Source: Unio delphinus (Eukaryota; Mollusca; Bivalvia; Unionida; Unionidae). Taken from it: DNA of 64,000 nucleotides. Under the pieces are notes generated by a model. That model was given only the letters and a program-made list of their open reading frames with translations. It had not been told where the DNA came from and did no database searches. The DNA is taken from contig JAQISU010000036.1 of assembly GCA_029339505.1 (NCBI GenBank), positions 1,766,501 to 1,830,500 of the forward strand, in the 5' to 3' direction. The position numbers were made by a program, and so were the translations under genes. Position 1 is the stretch's first letter, and every line of letters begins with the position of its first letter. Of this stretch, positions 1 to 12,794 are shown in pieces.

Positions 1-215
1 ATATACCGTACATACATCAAGTATAAGGTATAGATGTCAAATATACAGTTTAGACATCAAGTAGACGGTATAGACATCAGGCATAAATTACGGTAAAGAC
101 ATCAAGTATACTGTATAGACATCAAGTATACGGTATAGACATCATTGTCGGTATAGACATCAAGTATACGGTATAGATATCAAGTACTCAGTATAGACAT
201 CCAGTATACATTATA
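1..215. repeat. 20-bp minisatellite, left edge
   Basis: About ten degenerate copies of a 20-bp unit reading roughly catcaagtatacggtataga. The array runs off the left edge of the window, so its full length is unknown. No coding potential is visible. Confidence 0.85.
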
Positions 216-289
216 TACCAGATGTTTGTCAAGGCCATATGGTTGCAAGAGTATGGTATATACCATCACCTACCAACTCACTGCGATGC

Positions 290-440
290 CATGCACATTC
301 TAGTGTCAAGTGGACCAAGCTGACCCCGATTTACCAGCACATTATGATGACAAGTGGACCATGCTGACCCCGATTTACCAGCACATTATAATGACAAGTG
401 ATCATGTTGACCCCGTTTTACCAGCACATTATGATCATGA
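290..440. repeat. ~48-bp tandem repeat, three copies
   Basis: Three diverging copies of a unit containing ctgaccccgatttaccagca follow each other with a spacing near 48 bp. The third copy is the most diverged. Confidence 0.8.
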
Positions 441-898
441 GTGGTTATTCTGATTTTCTGTCAAAGTAGTTGAATTTTCCTCTAATGTTCTTTTCATAAG
501 AGGTTAGCAGATCAAACAGCTTAACAGAAATACTGTCATCGTAAATATTTTAACTCAAATGATGAAACAGTTACAAATACGACCAGAGACAACTTGAAAT
601 GTATAATTTGTTTGCCTTTTGTAAGCAACACAACCAAAAAATATTGAACAGGTAGACACTATCTTTTCCTTTTGAAGTAACTGTGTTAGGTATCAAAATA
701 TTTACATTGCGTGTGCCATTCCTGATGTTTGCATTCATTTTTCTTTCATTGTTATTTCTTGATGTATTCATTATCCTTTTTGGATGTTTGTATTCATTGT
801 TCTTTCTTGATCAACAAGTCACGCCTCTCTTAGCATATATATATATGTGTGTATTGTAAAAAAACTATATAAAATAAATAATTAATGGCTATTTTCAG
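441..898. other. non-coding stretch, nothing recognised
   Basis: AT-rich DNA with a short TA run near 836-846. The short minus-strand reading frame here has no family features and is rich in Asn. A stretch at 695-830 (gcgtgtgccattcctgatgtttg and onward) recurs at 12295-12390, so it is part of an unclassified dispersed repeat present twice in the window. Confidence 0.5.
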
Positions 899-1005
899 AT
901 TTTCTAACTACTATATTGGGATCTCTACGGACGACCGTCACCTCTGGGACGACAGATGTGAATGAAGGACATGATCACAAACGACGGCGACGTGAGGCTC
1001 TTGAA
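899..1005 (+). CDS. candidate 5' exon of the SLC39 gene
   Basis: The stretch is preceded by ttttcag and followed by the donor gtacga. In the frame that enters with one base carried over it is open for 35 codons and leaves at phase 0, which is the phase at which the next recognised exon (6281) begins. The peptide contains a GTTDVNEGHDHKRRRREALE stretch, a His/Asp-containing basic linker that could belong to the variable extracellular N-terminus of a ZIP protein. There is no conserved motif to prove it, and the exon carrying a signal peptide was not found, so this is only a splice-site and phase argument. Confidence 0.3.
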
Positions 1006-1019
1006 GTACGACATTTTAT

Positions 1020-1080
1020 CTACATACATACATACATACATACATGTATGTGTGTTTGCGTGTGCGTGCGTGCGTGTGCG
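1020..1080. repeat. CATA and GTGT microsatellite
   Basis: A short (TACA)n run passes into a TGTG/GCGT-rich run. Simple repeat only; the ORFs through it are repeat artefacts. Confidence 0.9.
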
Positions 1081-1449
1081 GTAATTAAAGCGATATATAT
1101 ATCTTGGACAAACAGACGTTCGTGAAAGATTACTAATTTGAATGCAAACCTCATTGAGAGTTAACAAAGAATACTAGCAAGAGATAGAAAGAATTGAGAA
1201 GTAGCCAACCGTAATTAATGGAAATATACAGCATTTTAACACTCCTGGGGCCATAATAGAAATATACTCCATTTTAACACTTTTGCATAATAAATAATGC
1301 AGTTGTTATTGGTACAATGTGCATTGTACAGTTTATTCAAAGACGTCAAAATGTTTTGCTTATCATGATGTTTATCAAACGTCGCTCGCTTTTGTCTTAG
1401 AGGTAACATTTGTTTGTAAAGTAATGGATCTATCTCCTGATCCGGTTAA

Positions 1450-1562
1450 TGGCAGGCATGTCTTGACGGTAATAAATGCGAAATATGTTTTGATAGTAAT
1501 AAATGCGAGGTATGTCTTGACAGTACAAATAATGAAAGGTATATCTTGGCAGTAATACATGC
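1450..1562. repeat. ~31-bp tandem repeat, about four copies
   Basis: Units of the form gtcttgacagtaataaatgcgaggtat repeat at roughly 31 bp, with divergence between copies. Confidence 0.75.
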
Positions 1563-3034
1563 GAACCTTGTAAAAGTTAACAAATATTTGTCTTGCATAC
1601 AAAGTGAAAATGTGCAGGGAAAAAATTACGATATTGCGAATTAAATCCTAAAATAATCAAGAATCTACAAACACAAGTCCCAGTAATGTAAATTCCTGAA
1701 TAAAACACCCTACAAGTTCCAAAGATATCCAAAAACTGAAGGCAATGACGTGTCTGTTATAGATTATGGGGTTTTGATGTATTAATATTCCTTTCTTGAA
1801 TTACAGTAATATACTTCCAGGTTTGAATACGCTAAAAATTGCAGTCTGTATCCAAGAATCTTATAAGAAAACCTTTGTATTTCCAGAGAAAATAATCACT
1901 TGAGTTCAAGAATAAAAAAAAAAAGAATTTCAGCACAGCTTGACACAACATAATTACAACTTGAAAGTGTTAGATGTCAAAGCACAAAAGACCATGTCCT
2001 TACAATTATAAGATTTTATAGTTATCTACTAGACCTCAGGTGAAAATTAGCATTTTCTAAAACAAACACAAGACTGGCAATTAACCTTCTAGAATGATGC
2101 TGATGTTTAAAAAATGAAACCATAACCTGGTTTACACAGCAGATTCCAAAACTTAGTCCCAAGTAAACTAATTTGCTTCTTATATCAATAATGATCCTGA
2201 TATTTAGTCCATATACCAAGAATAATTTAGCAATCTATTCATTGTTTAGAAAACAATGAAATGAGAAAGACAATCAGGTCAAACAGAAATGAATTTAATT
2301 ATGGACAAGGTCAAATTCCAGCATACAATGTTAAATAGCAATAACATGTAAAGAAATAAAAAAATAAAAACATTAAACCAAGAAACAATTAATTAATTTA
2401 ACATAACAAATGTTTTCATGAGCCTTTGGACCGCGCTAAATATCTTCTTTTCCTCAAGCTAGTACAATGGATGACACATTGATAGGAAAGGTGCGTCATT
2501 ATTTTGAGGCAATATACCTATTTTGATTTTCCTAATGATCATGAAATATTTAAACCCCACAAAATGTGTTTACTCAATGTTTTTGACAGTAATAGTGATT
2601 ATAAACAACTTTAATTTCGTAATGTACATCTGATGTATGGGGCTTAGCTTTGGGGTATGTTGGCTTTATAGATACGTTTATAAAGGGCTAGATCATGTCC
2701 AGGAAGTAATGTCTAATTGCGTTTTCCAAAGGACAAGTCGAAGATGCGAACAAGAGAAAGCCAGGGCGGTTACCGATTCCGCGAACTTTTGATGCCTAGT
2801 GCTGAGTTACATCGGTTTCCCGTTTAGTATTGTAATAACTCCATAGTATGAGTTTGTAGCAATTACGATCCGTTTGTAGTTGTTAGATTTTAGTGCTTAA
2901 ATTTGTTGATAATTAGGAGTCGGTGTTGGAAAAATAGAAAATATGGACTATCAAGGAACACTCACGGAAGTGTTTGATTCGTTGGGGATGACACCACCCA
3001 TTGTGTGTCGCACTATTTAAGACCGTCGACAAAA
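1563..3034. other. intronic/intergenic AT-rich DNA
   Basis: No convincing exon, transposon protein or repeat array is visible. A short ORF near 2022-2219 (-) has no family features. Confidence 0.5.
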
Positions 3035-5870
3035 AATGCAATTCATATTGATAGACCATGACTATACTATATTAATTGACCGTGGCCATGCTATAATAAT
3101 GGACTATGACCATGCCATTATAAAGACCATGACCATGCTATATGGATAGACCATGACTATACCATAATAATAGACCATGACCATGCTATATTGATAGACC
3201 ATGACTATACTATATTAATAGACCGTGACCATGCTATAATAATGGACTATGACCATGCCATTATAAAGACCATGACCATGCTATATGGATAGACCATGAC
3301 TATACTATAATAATAGACCATGACCATGCTATATTGATAGACCATGACCATGCTATAATAGAGACCTTGACCATGCTATATAGATAGACCATGGCTATAC
3401 GATACTAATAGACCATTGCCATGCCATAATAATAGACCAGGACCATGCTATATTGATAGACCATGACTATACTATATTAATAGACCATGACCATGCTATA
3501 ATAGAGACCATGACCTTGCTATATTGATAGACCATGACTATACTATATTAATAGACCGTGGCCATGCTATAATAATGGACTATGACCATGCCATTATAAA
3601 AGACCATGACCATGCTATATTGATAGACCATGACTATACTATAATAATAGACCATGACCATGCTATATTGATAGACCATGACTATACTTTATTAATAGAC
3701 CATGGTCATGCTATATTGATAGACCATTACCATGCTATAATAGAGACCATGACCATGCTATATAGATAGACCATGGCTATACTATACTAATAGACCATTA
3801 CCATGCCATAATAATAGACCAGGACCATGCTATATTGATAGACCATGACTATACTATATTAATAGACCATGACCATGCTATAATAGAGACCATGACCTTG
3901 CTATATTGATAGACCATGACTATACTATATTAATAGACCATGACCATGCTATAATAATAGACCATAGCCATCCTATAATAATAGACCATGATGATTCTAT
4001 ATTGATAGACCATGGCTATGCTATATCAATAGACCATGACCATGCTATAATAGAGACTATGACCTTGCTATATTGATAGACCATGGCTATATTATACTAA
4101 TAGACCATTGTCATGCCATAATAATAGACCAGGACCATGCTATATTGATATACCATGGCTATACTATCTTAATAGACCATGACCATGCTATAATAATAGA
4201 CCATGGCCATACTATGATAATAGACCATGATGATGCTATATTGATAGACCATGGCTATACAATATCAATAGACTGCGACCATGCTATATTGATTATATTG
4301 ATATACCATGGCTATACTATATTAATAGACCACGACCATCCTATAATATCATACAATGACCATGCTATATTGATCGACTATATCTATACTATATCAATAG
4401 ACCATGGCCATACTATATATTTACACCATGGCCGTGCTATAATAGTAGACTCTGACCATGCCATAATAATAGACCATGAACATACTATAGTAATAGACCA
4501 TGGCCATGCTATAATAATAAATCATGACCATGCTATATCAATAGACCTTGACAATGCTAAATCAATAGACCTAGACCATGTTATAATAATAGACTATGTT
4601 ATATTCATAAATCATGGCTATAATATCTTAATGAACCATGGCTATACTGTATTAATAGACAATGACCATGCTTTAATAATAGATCATGATGACCATGCTA
4701 TACAAATAGACCATGACATTGCTATATTGATAGACCATGGCTTTACGATATTAATAGACCATGACCATGCTATATTAATAGACCATGCTATATTAATAGA
4801 CTATGACCATGCTATAATAATAGACGATGAGGATGCTTTTTTAATAGACCATGGCTATACATTATTAATAGACCCACGGCCATGCTATAATAATTGACCA
4901 TGACCATGCTATAATAATAGACCATGTCCATGCTATATTGATAGACCATGGCTATACTATATTAATGGACCAACGCCATGCTATAATAAAATAACATGAC
5001 CATGCTATATTGATAGACCATGGCTATACTGTATTAATGGACCAGCGCCATGCTGTAATAATAGTTCATAATTATAGACTATGACCATGCTATATTGGTA
5101 GACCATGGTTAATAGACCATGAATATACTATATTAATAGCCATGGTCATGCTATAATAATAGACTATGGCATTGCTATATTGATTTACCATGGCCATACT
5201 ATATTAATAGACCATGAGCGTGCTATAAAAATAGACCATGTCATTGCTATATTGATTGACCATGGCCATACTATATTAATAGGCCATGCTATATTAATAG
5301 GCCATGGCCATGCTTTATTAATAGACCAATACCATGCTATGATAATAGACCATAACCATGCTATCTTGATAGACTATACCTATACTATATTAATAGACCA
5401 TGGCCATGCTATTTTAATAGACAATGGCCATATAATATTAATTGGCCATGACCTTACTATACTGATAGACCAGGGTAATGCTACATTGATAGATCATGAC
5501 CATACTATATTGATCGACCATGGTAATTCTATATTAATAGACCATGGCAATACCATAGTGATAGACCACTGCCATAACATATGTATATACCATGGCCATA
5601 CCATAGGGACAGACGAAGGCAGTAATATATTGATAGACCATTTCCCCTACCATTTTGGTGGACCACTGCCATAACATATTGATAGACCATGGCCATACTA
5701 TATTATTAAACCATTACCATACTATATTGCTAGATGATGGTCATACCATATACATAGGCCATACCTATACCATACTGATAGACAATGATACACTAAGGCC
5801 ATACTATATTATTAAACCAGGACCATACTATATTGCTAGACCATGGCAATGCCACATTTATAGAACATGG
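3035..5870. repeat. 2.8-kb satellite of a 24-bp unit
   Basis: More than 100 copies of a 24-bp unit (tagaccatgaccatgctata plus four bases) with drifting variants (gactatac for gaccatgc; ttgatagacc or ataatagacc). Because 24 is a multiple of three, one frame stays open over long parts and would encode an eight-residue repeat of the type IDHDHAIL. The long ORFs at 4073-4897 and 5180-5674 are this effect: they have no non-repetitive domain, the frame is broken repeatedly, and no splice or promoter context supports them. Confidence 0.95.
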
Positions 5871-5871
5871 A

Positions 5872-5984
5872 TTTTCTCACATTCCCACACTGGCCAAATC
5901 CGAGACTCGAACCCACGCAAATAGAAGTGAGATTGCAGTGAACCGTAACGATGAGCGCTTTAGATCACTCGGTCACTCGGAGCC
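5872..5984 (-). mobile_element. tRNA-derived SINE, head fragment
   Basis: Read on the minus strand this is the tRNA-like head of the SINE family seen whole at 20744-20977: a box-A-like ccgagtgaccgagtgatcta and a box-B-like gggttcgagtctcg with the same spacing. The body and tail are missing. It abuts the 24-bp satellite. Confidence 0.8.
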
Positions 5985-6280
5985 ACAGGGAGGAAAGAAT
6001 CGAGGTATCTGTACATTTTTATGGAAAAGCGGGAATAATATAACTATATGCATGTGTGTTTAACAGACTTGAATAAACATATGATTGAATTTGCAAATAT
6101 TGAATAATGAATAGAATTATTTTGGAAGGAAACTGAAACATAATGGGTCGGTAAAATGCAAAATTACTTAAAACGTTTTCTACCGGACTTTACTTCATTG
6201 CCAAATATGTATCAATATATTCTTTGCTAATAAGTTCAACATTTTGTATTCTAATGCTTCTTTTCAATGCTTGTTTGCAG

Positions 6281-6461
6281 TGGAACAGATGTTTCTTAGG
6301 AGAAGAACTTTTGTCCATATTCTCTGTACCGGAGGGCAAGAACATTACAAAAGCCAATTTTGCTGCTATCTGCCCAGCACTAGTGCAAGAGAAATTAATG
6401 GGGTCATGCGACTCTTCTCAGAAGGTCCAAGAAGAACAAAAGACTGTCTCTGATGCTCAGC
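6281..6461 (+). CDS. SLC39/ZIP transporter exon: Cys-rich ectodomain end
   Basis: The exon lies between acceptor tttgcag and donor gtaagt, enters in phase 0 and leaves with one base. It encodes about 60 residues, including CFLGEELLSIF, an FAAICPALVQ core and a second Cys in MGSC. The ICPAL...C pattern is typical of the membrane-proximal extracellular domain of ZIP4/8/12/14-type LIV-1 transporters, where the two Cys probably form a disulfide. The C-terminal part is polar (KVQEEQKTVSDAQ) and leads directly, with matching phase, into the first-membrane-helix exon at 12084. Confidence 0.85.
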
Positions 6462-7077
6462 GTAAGTGCAGGCAAAAACCACATATTAATCATTTCGTAT
6501 TAAGAGATATGACAAGTTGACATGAAGGCGAGAGACGAAACCTTCATATCAGCGATTGTAATGTTAAAAATAGTTGGGGATCTCACTGCCGAATGAATCA
6601 AGCAACTATTGTGTGCGTCTGGGTTGGTTCATGTTTCCCCTATTTTCAAGAACCTGTAGTGACAACTGAAGGGTCCTTAAACAGCAAAGGCAATAACAAC
6701 TTCCTCCAACACCCTAATGGCCAGACATTTTATAATTACATTTTTCTTTCTTTATGTATTTGCTTGCTTATCGTTTTCGATTTGTATGACCCAAGTCGAA
6801 TATTGAAAATTTATGCCATGGATCAGGAAACACAACCTAAACAAATTATTGCTAAGATATATTTCTGTCTCAAATTACAAAACACATATATGTTAGAATA
6901 TCCCTAAAATGCCATACGTTAACATTAAAGTATGGTCCATTCTACCATAACGTCTCATAAATATTGTACATTATGACTTCGGCTCCTAAAATCTGGCTAA
7001 TTACTCTATTGGATAATTGTCTTACAAGACCGACTTCCCGTAATAAACGCATGCTCACTAAAACTTTGCAAGATTAA
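6462..7077. other. intron sequence
   Basis: No repeat array or protein motif is visible; ORFs here are short and carry no recognisable features. Confidence 0.5.
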
Positions 7078-7676
7078 AATCGTTGACATAAGTACTGAGA
7101 ACACATTTCAATGTTACAATTGGAGATATAAGTACTAAGAACACATTCCAATGTTACAATTGGAGATATAAGTACTGAGAACACATTCCAATGTTACAAT
7201 TGGAGATATAAGTACCAAGAACGCATTCCAATGTTACAATTGGAGATATAAGTACTGAGAACGCATTCCAATGTTACAATTGGAGATATAAGTACCAAGA
7301 ACGCATTCCAATGTTACAATTGGAGATATAAGTACTGAGAACACATTCCAATGTTACAATTGGAGATATAAGTACCAAGAACACATTCCAATGTTACAAT
7401 TGGAGATATAAGTACCAAGAACGCATTCCAATGTTACAATTGGAGATATAAGTACTGAGAACACATTCCAATGTTACAATTGGAGATATAAGTACCAAGA
7501 ACACATTCCAATGTTACAATTGGAGATATAAGTACCAAGAACGCATTCCAATGTTACAATTGGAGATATAAGTACTGAGAACGCATTCCAATGTTACAAT
7601 TGGAGATATAAGTACTGAGAACGCATTCTAATGTTACAATTGGAGATATAAGTACTGAGAACGCATTCCAATGTTC
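7078..7676. repeat. 40-bp minisatellite, about 15 copies
   Basis: Very uniform 40-bp units containing gttacaattggagatataag. Copies differ mainly at two places (ctgag or ccaag; acac or acgc). Part of the array shows a three-unit higher-order pattern. Confidence 0.95.
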
Positions 7677-8650
7677 TTACTATAATCATGGGTTACATTT
7701 AGAAAGTGGCACGAGTTAAGGGCAAGGATACGCCAAAATATTTCTCAAAATATTTTCCTCTGGAAATTTCGTGAGTCCACACAGTAGTGGTTGGTATTAT
7801 TGAAGGGACCGACACAGTCAGCCATTTTTCAGCTAAATGGTTCATGAAATCCTCGAATATGTTGCAGGTGAACTCTTCTGCTTACGTTTTCCTATCATTT
7901 GATACATGTTACTAGATACAGAGCATTTTGAACTTTTAACCTTCAGGTATTAAACTGATTTGATATATTGTCATAAGCTTTACTGATTCCTAAGTGTCCA
8001 GACCATAGGCTAGACTAGGGCGTTCCTGTTGATGTAACTTACGAATAACAGTTAAATAGCTCAATTAAGGACCCGATTGATCACAGAAATAGAAAACTGG
8101 CGCTTGTATGGCTTCCTTTTCGTTGATAGCCTTCTGAAACAAAAGGTGACATCAGCATCTTGTTTCTTTTCTACAATGAGTAATTATCTTTTGTCACCTG
8201 GATTTCAATAGAAATTTGTCGTAAACAGACGATCACTGGGATCAGATCCCATTGATTGATTAGTACGAGGAGCAACAGTAACATCATCAAACAACTGAAA
8301 AATAAGTGTGTCAAATGATGAAATACTTTCCTGATCAATATCATTCTTGAGTACTCCTTTTGCCATAGCTCTAGCAATTGCACAAGCAGGGTAAAATTCT
8401 GTGTTTGCATTTATAGCATGATCAACTTTCTGATCCAATTATGGGATATCAGATACAAATGGATTAACCACAATCATATCGCATGCTAGGTCATTGTCTA
8501 GTCATAAATAAATACCCTCATTGCTACTTATTCGACAGTCACGTGTTCTGATACTAATTCTGATGCCACAAAAACACATTGGAAAGAAGCATTAACAAAG
8601 CTACACTCTTCTCCTTGAAAACGAACTCTTTCATTAGAAAAGACTTTTGA

Positions 8651-8653
<3 letters not shown>
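7677..8653. other. intron sequence, unclassified
   Basis: Two overlapping minus-strand frames near 8171-8438 read like a fragment of an old protein (ACAIARAMAKGVLKND), but I could not assign it to a family, and no splice signals support it as host coding sequence. Confidence 0.4.

Positions 8654-8708
<55 letters not shown>
8654..8708. repeat. (AAT)n microsatellite, LINE 3' tail
   Basis: About 18 copies of AAT on the + strand. It lies exactly at the 3' end of the minus-strand LINE remnant that follows, so it is probably that element's 3' tail. Confidence 0.9.
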
Positions 8709-8711
<3 letters not shown>

Positions 8712-9400
8712 GACTTTGAATAGCGCCTAATCTTTAGAAGCTCTAAGCGCTTTACACCATCTATATTGATATGACTACACTAAAGAAAAACAAATAACAA
8801 AAACCATGAAATTGGAAAATATAAAAGCATGCTGAAAACATTTAAGGTACAAAACATTATTAGGTCTCTAAGCTTGTTCCTGCAGTCGAAAATCGTGAGT
8901 TTTAAGAGCACTCTTAAATGGGACCACTGTGTTTTTGTCTAATTTCAATGGGCAATTCGTTCCACATCGCCTGGCCCTGGTATTCAAAAGAACGTTGTCC
9001 ATATGACTTCGTTTTCATAGTGCGTACAATGAGTATACGATTGTCAGAAGAGGAGCGTAATTTTCTTGCTGGTGTATACACGTGGGTGATGTCGGATAGG
9101 TACGTTGGACTGGAATCTGTCAGTGAAACGTAGTACAGAGAACACATTTTGTGTTTGATTCAGTATCCAGTGGATAGCCAGTGTAGGGTACATAGCAGTA
9201 GGGAGGTGTGCTCTAATCGAGGTACTTTAAGATGATCCGAGCAGCTGTGTTGTTGAACTTTTTGAAGTTTCTAGAGCAGATATTGTGACTGACCAGACAG
9301 AATTAAGTCACAATAGTCCAGTCTTGAAAGTACTAATGAATACACAAGTATTTTAGTGGCATAGGATCTCATATGTCTTTTAATATTTAAATTATGCTAG
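8708..9400 (-). pseudogene. decayed CR1/L2-like LINE, 3' end
   Basis: On the minus strand broken frames read FNNTAARII, then VYTPARKLRSSSDNR, SYGQRSFEYQGQAMWNELP and IEIRQK. This is the conserved C-terminal region downstream of the reverse transcriptase in CR1/L2/Jockey-type LINEs. The 3' UTR ending in tcaaagtcctc before a trinucleotide tail matches the LINE at 41640-44210, so both belong to one family. Stops interrupt it and the 5' part is absent. Confidence 0.8.
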
Positions 9401-9960
9401 CTTTGGCAGAATCACCAATACGTGATATAGAAACCTTTGAAATCAATGACTCATAATTCTCCATAATATAATCTGACTGGGATTTCCTTGACCAAAGAAG
9501 AGCCTTCAATATAAAATTGTATGGACCTATTTGAAAAAAGATCGTTTGGAAGCACTGTATTTTTTATTGTTTTGCTTTTTTTCCAATATGTAGAAATAAC
9601 AAATAACGTGCCCATGCGTCTTAAGATAAGTGGACATAAGAAGACATTGGGATTTCTGATCCGTCGTGTTAGCTGTTTGATTCCTAACATTTATGCTGGA
9701 TTGAGATTTGGAAGTGCTTGTATGAGACTGATGTTACTTTCCACGAAAAACTTGCTGAGAGGAAGACTTGCTGTCAAATAAAATTATCGGATTCAAGGAA
9801 TAGTTATAAACTGTACAATCAGCGTTTTTCAAAGTTTCCTCCGTTTGCGCATCAAAATAGGTCTTTTCATCACTGATTGCAATTTTTGACTTAATATGAC
9901 TTGTCTGATATTCTCGTAATTTTTATTAACTTTTTTGTTTGAGCAATGCTTATCAAATGA
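9401..9960. other. intron sequence, nothing recognised
   Basis: No motif or repeat structure identified; overlapping short ORFs on both strands carry no family features. Confidence 0.4.
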
Positions 9961-10200
9961 TTGATTTTTTTTCCCTTGATTAATATAAGGATGATTGCAT
10001 TATTTCCCTTGATTAATGTAAGGATGATTGCATTATTTCCCTTGATTAATGTAAGGATGATTGCATTATTTCCCTTGATTAATGTAAGGATGATTGCATT
10101 ATTTCCCTTGATTAATGTAAGGATGATTGCATTATTTCCCTTGATTAATATAAGGATGATTGCATTATTTCCCTTGATTAATGTAAGGATGTTGTTCTTG
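9961..10200. repeat. 33-bp minisatellite, about seven copies
   Basis: Near-identical 33-bp units (ttgattaatgtaaggatgat plus 13 bases). The 33-bp length keeps a frame open, giving an 11-residue repeat INVRMIALFPL that is almost certainly not a gene. Confidence 0.95.
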
Positions 10201-10974
10201 TAAACTGCAGTTATTTTAGTTTCCTATCTAAATTAAATAAGGACTAATCATAAAGGCCAGAAGTAAATTTATCCCGAAAAGTCTCCTCCAGTAAACATTG
10301 GACCAAACATTTTTTATATATCTCATTCTTCATTAAATATGCATTTGCTTATTTGGCAATCTCAAGAAACTTGTACGTTTTCTTTCCAAGGCTCTAACCT
10401 TCCTAGATTCGAGTTAAAACAAAGTTCTCCGCCCTAGATATTATTCTGAAAACTTGTTTGGGTCACTAAATATTTCTCAAATATATGAAGTTAGAATATT
10501 TACAAAGGACAATGCAATTCTGAAAGAAAATCAGTTGATTTCATATAAATATGGTTCTGAGTTTAAGGACAAGCAAGTCTGAATTTGACTTTGTGTTAAC
10601 ATCCAAAAGTCTCAGTACGAATTTGTTGTAATTATCCAACATGTCTAGCTACGGTTGGCTCTGACTTTATGTCCAACAGATGTCCAACTGATCTAAATGT
10701 TTGTCTTAATGCCCAACACAAACTGTTTTCAAAAGCGGAAGAAGTGATATCTCAAAAAGGACGTGTATTACAGGAAAGATAAAACTGTTTCGATTTTACA
10801 CACAATCGAGATCGAAGAAACGATAACGGGTCGAATAAGAAAAATCAGTTATTTGCATCATCAGTTTAGAAGCAAACATCATAATAATTTTTTTTTCTTC
10901 TGACTTAGTGCTTTCAAATCTAACAACAGTAGTTTATGAGAAGGTAATGCCGAAATAAATAATGTTTGTCATGG
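10201..10974. other. intron sequence, nothing recognised
   Basis: AT-rich. The words gtccaac and taatgcccaac recur loosely near 10600-10740. No coding motif seen. Confidence 0.4.
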
Positions 10975-11940
10975 TTTAATGTACATTAAGTCAGTTTACT
11001 TGATGGTCCGATAAAAGGCTTCATTTTCATTAAATCCGATTTATTTAATGTCACGTAAATAGCGTTATTTACATTCAGTCCTGTTTATTTAATGGTCCCA
11101 AACTGGCTTCATTTACATTCGGTCCTGTTTATTAAATGACAGGAAAATGGCTTCATTTGCATTCGGTTCTATTTTTCAAATGGCCGATAATGGATCCGTT
11201 TACTTTCTCTCCTATTAATTTAATTGCCGGGAAATTACTTCATCAACAAATATCCCTAAATGGCTTCATTTCCAATCACTGTTTTTTTAATGGCCCAAAA
11301 GTAGCTTCATTCCCGTTTATTGAATGCCTCGGTAACTGGTTCCATTACATTCAGTAATTTATATTCAATTGCTCGATAACTGATTCATTTACATTCAGTA
11401 ATTTATATTCAATGGCCCGAGAAAGGCGACATCGACATTCGGTCCGGTTTTGTTACGTTACTGACATATTTTCCTGTTTATTTAATGGCCGAAAATGGCT
11501 TCGTTTAGATTATGTCCTATTTGCTTAAAGTCCCAAAATCGCTTCTCTCATTTGGACCTGTTGATATGAAGGCCCGAAAATGACTTTATTTTACATTCGG
11601 TTGTGTTTATTTAATGGCAGGAAAATGGTTTCCTTTATATTCAGTCATGTTTATTTAATGGCGTGAAAATCGCTTCATTTACATTCATTTCTTTTCATTT
11701 ATTACCCGAAAAAACTTAATTTATATTCAGTCTTGTTTATTTAATGGCCTGAAAAAGGCTTCACTTACTTTCAGACATGTTAATTCAATGGCCAGATAAA
11801 GTCTTCTTTTACATTAAGTCCCGTTTATTTAATGGCCCGAACATGACTATTTTCATTCAATCTTGTTTATTTCACGGCCCGAAAAATAGCTTCCTTTTTA
11901 TTCAATCCTGTTTATTTAATGAATATGGCTTTATTTAATA
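10975..11940. repeat. degenerate ~42-bp minisatellite
   Basis: About 20 strongly diverged copies of a unit like tttatttaatggcccgaaaa with a tggcttcatttacattcagt half. Spacing varies around 40-45 bp, so this is an old array. Confidence 0.85.
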
Positions 11941-12083
11941 TTGCCCTAAACATGATTAGGGATAGAAATTTAGTAATATAACATAACATTAAATTGAGTG
12001 ACTTATGTAAAGGTTTCTTTACAGGACAACTTTCAAATTCAGCAGAAAAGTCGACCGATTCAGTTTTATATCTTCTTTTTCAG

Positions 12084-12253
12084 GGTATGGATATGCAACC
12101 GTCGCTGTAGTGCTTGTCTGTCTGTGTTCACTGTTGGGCGCTGTATGTCTTCCCCTTGCTAAGCGATCTGTTTTTCAAATTCTGATGGAGGTATTCAAGG
12201 GCCTGGCAGTGGGGACCCTGGTTACTGATCCCATTATCCATCTGCTTCCTGAG
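12084..12253 (+). CDS. SLC39/ZIP exon: TM1-TM2
   Basis: Acceptor tttttcag, donor gtaatc; it enters with the one base carried from exon 6281-6461 and leaves at phase 0. It encodes 57 codons: a membrane helix (YATVAVVLVCLCSLLGAVCL), a short basic loop (AKRSVF), and a second helix with GLAVGTLVTDPIIHLLPE. The GLAxGTL...HLLPE block is a hallmark of ZIP TM2; in most relatives the residue pair before the helix end is GD, here TD. Strong family evidence. Confidence 0.93.
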
Positions 12254-12394
12254 GTAATCTCCCTAACATAGTGTAATTTTCAAAAGATTTACATTGCGTG
12301 TGCCATTCTTGGTGTTTGCATTCATTTTTCTTTCATTGCTATTTCTTGATATTTGTATTCATTGTTCTTTCTTGATGAGCAAGTCACCCCTCTT

Positions 12395-12397
12395 TTA

Positions 12398-12482
<85 letters not shown>

Positions 12483-12560
12483 TAGACAGACAGGTAGGTA
12501 GGTAGGTAGGTAGGTTGGTAGGTAGGTAGGAAGGTAGGTAGGTAGACAGACAGACAGATA
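12395..12560. repeat. (GATA)n/(GGTA)n microsatellite
   Basis: Long GATA run passing into GACA and GGTA variants; intronic. Confidence 0.95.
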
Positions 12561-12650
12561 GATGATAGACGGAGGGAGGGAGAGACGGATGGACGAACAG
12601 ACGCAATAGCTTACCCAACCATCAATCAATCAATCCATTTTCGGTCATTC

Positions 12651-12651
<1 letters not shown>

Positions 12652-12726
<75 letters not shown>

Positions 12727-12794
12727 TACATACATACATACATACATACATACATACATACATACATACATACATACATACATACATACATACT
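12652..12794. repeat. (CA)n-(CATA)n microsatellite
   Basis: A CA run of about 68 bp followed by a CATA run of about 70 bp; intronic. Confidence 0.97.

Noticed and set aside
4073..4897. 274-codon ORF as a protein gene
   Set aside because: Entirely made of the 24-bp satellite, no non-repeat domain, no splice or promoter context, and similar frames break at random elsewhere in the array.
7078..7676. CRISPR-like array
   Set aside because: Units are contiguous with no unique spacers, and the context is animal DNA; this is a minisatellite. The same holds for the other arrays.
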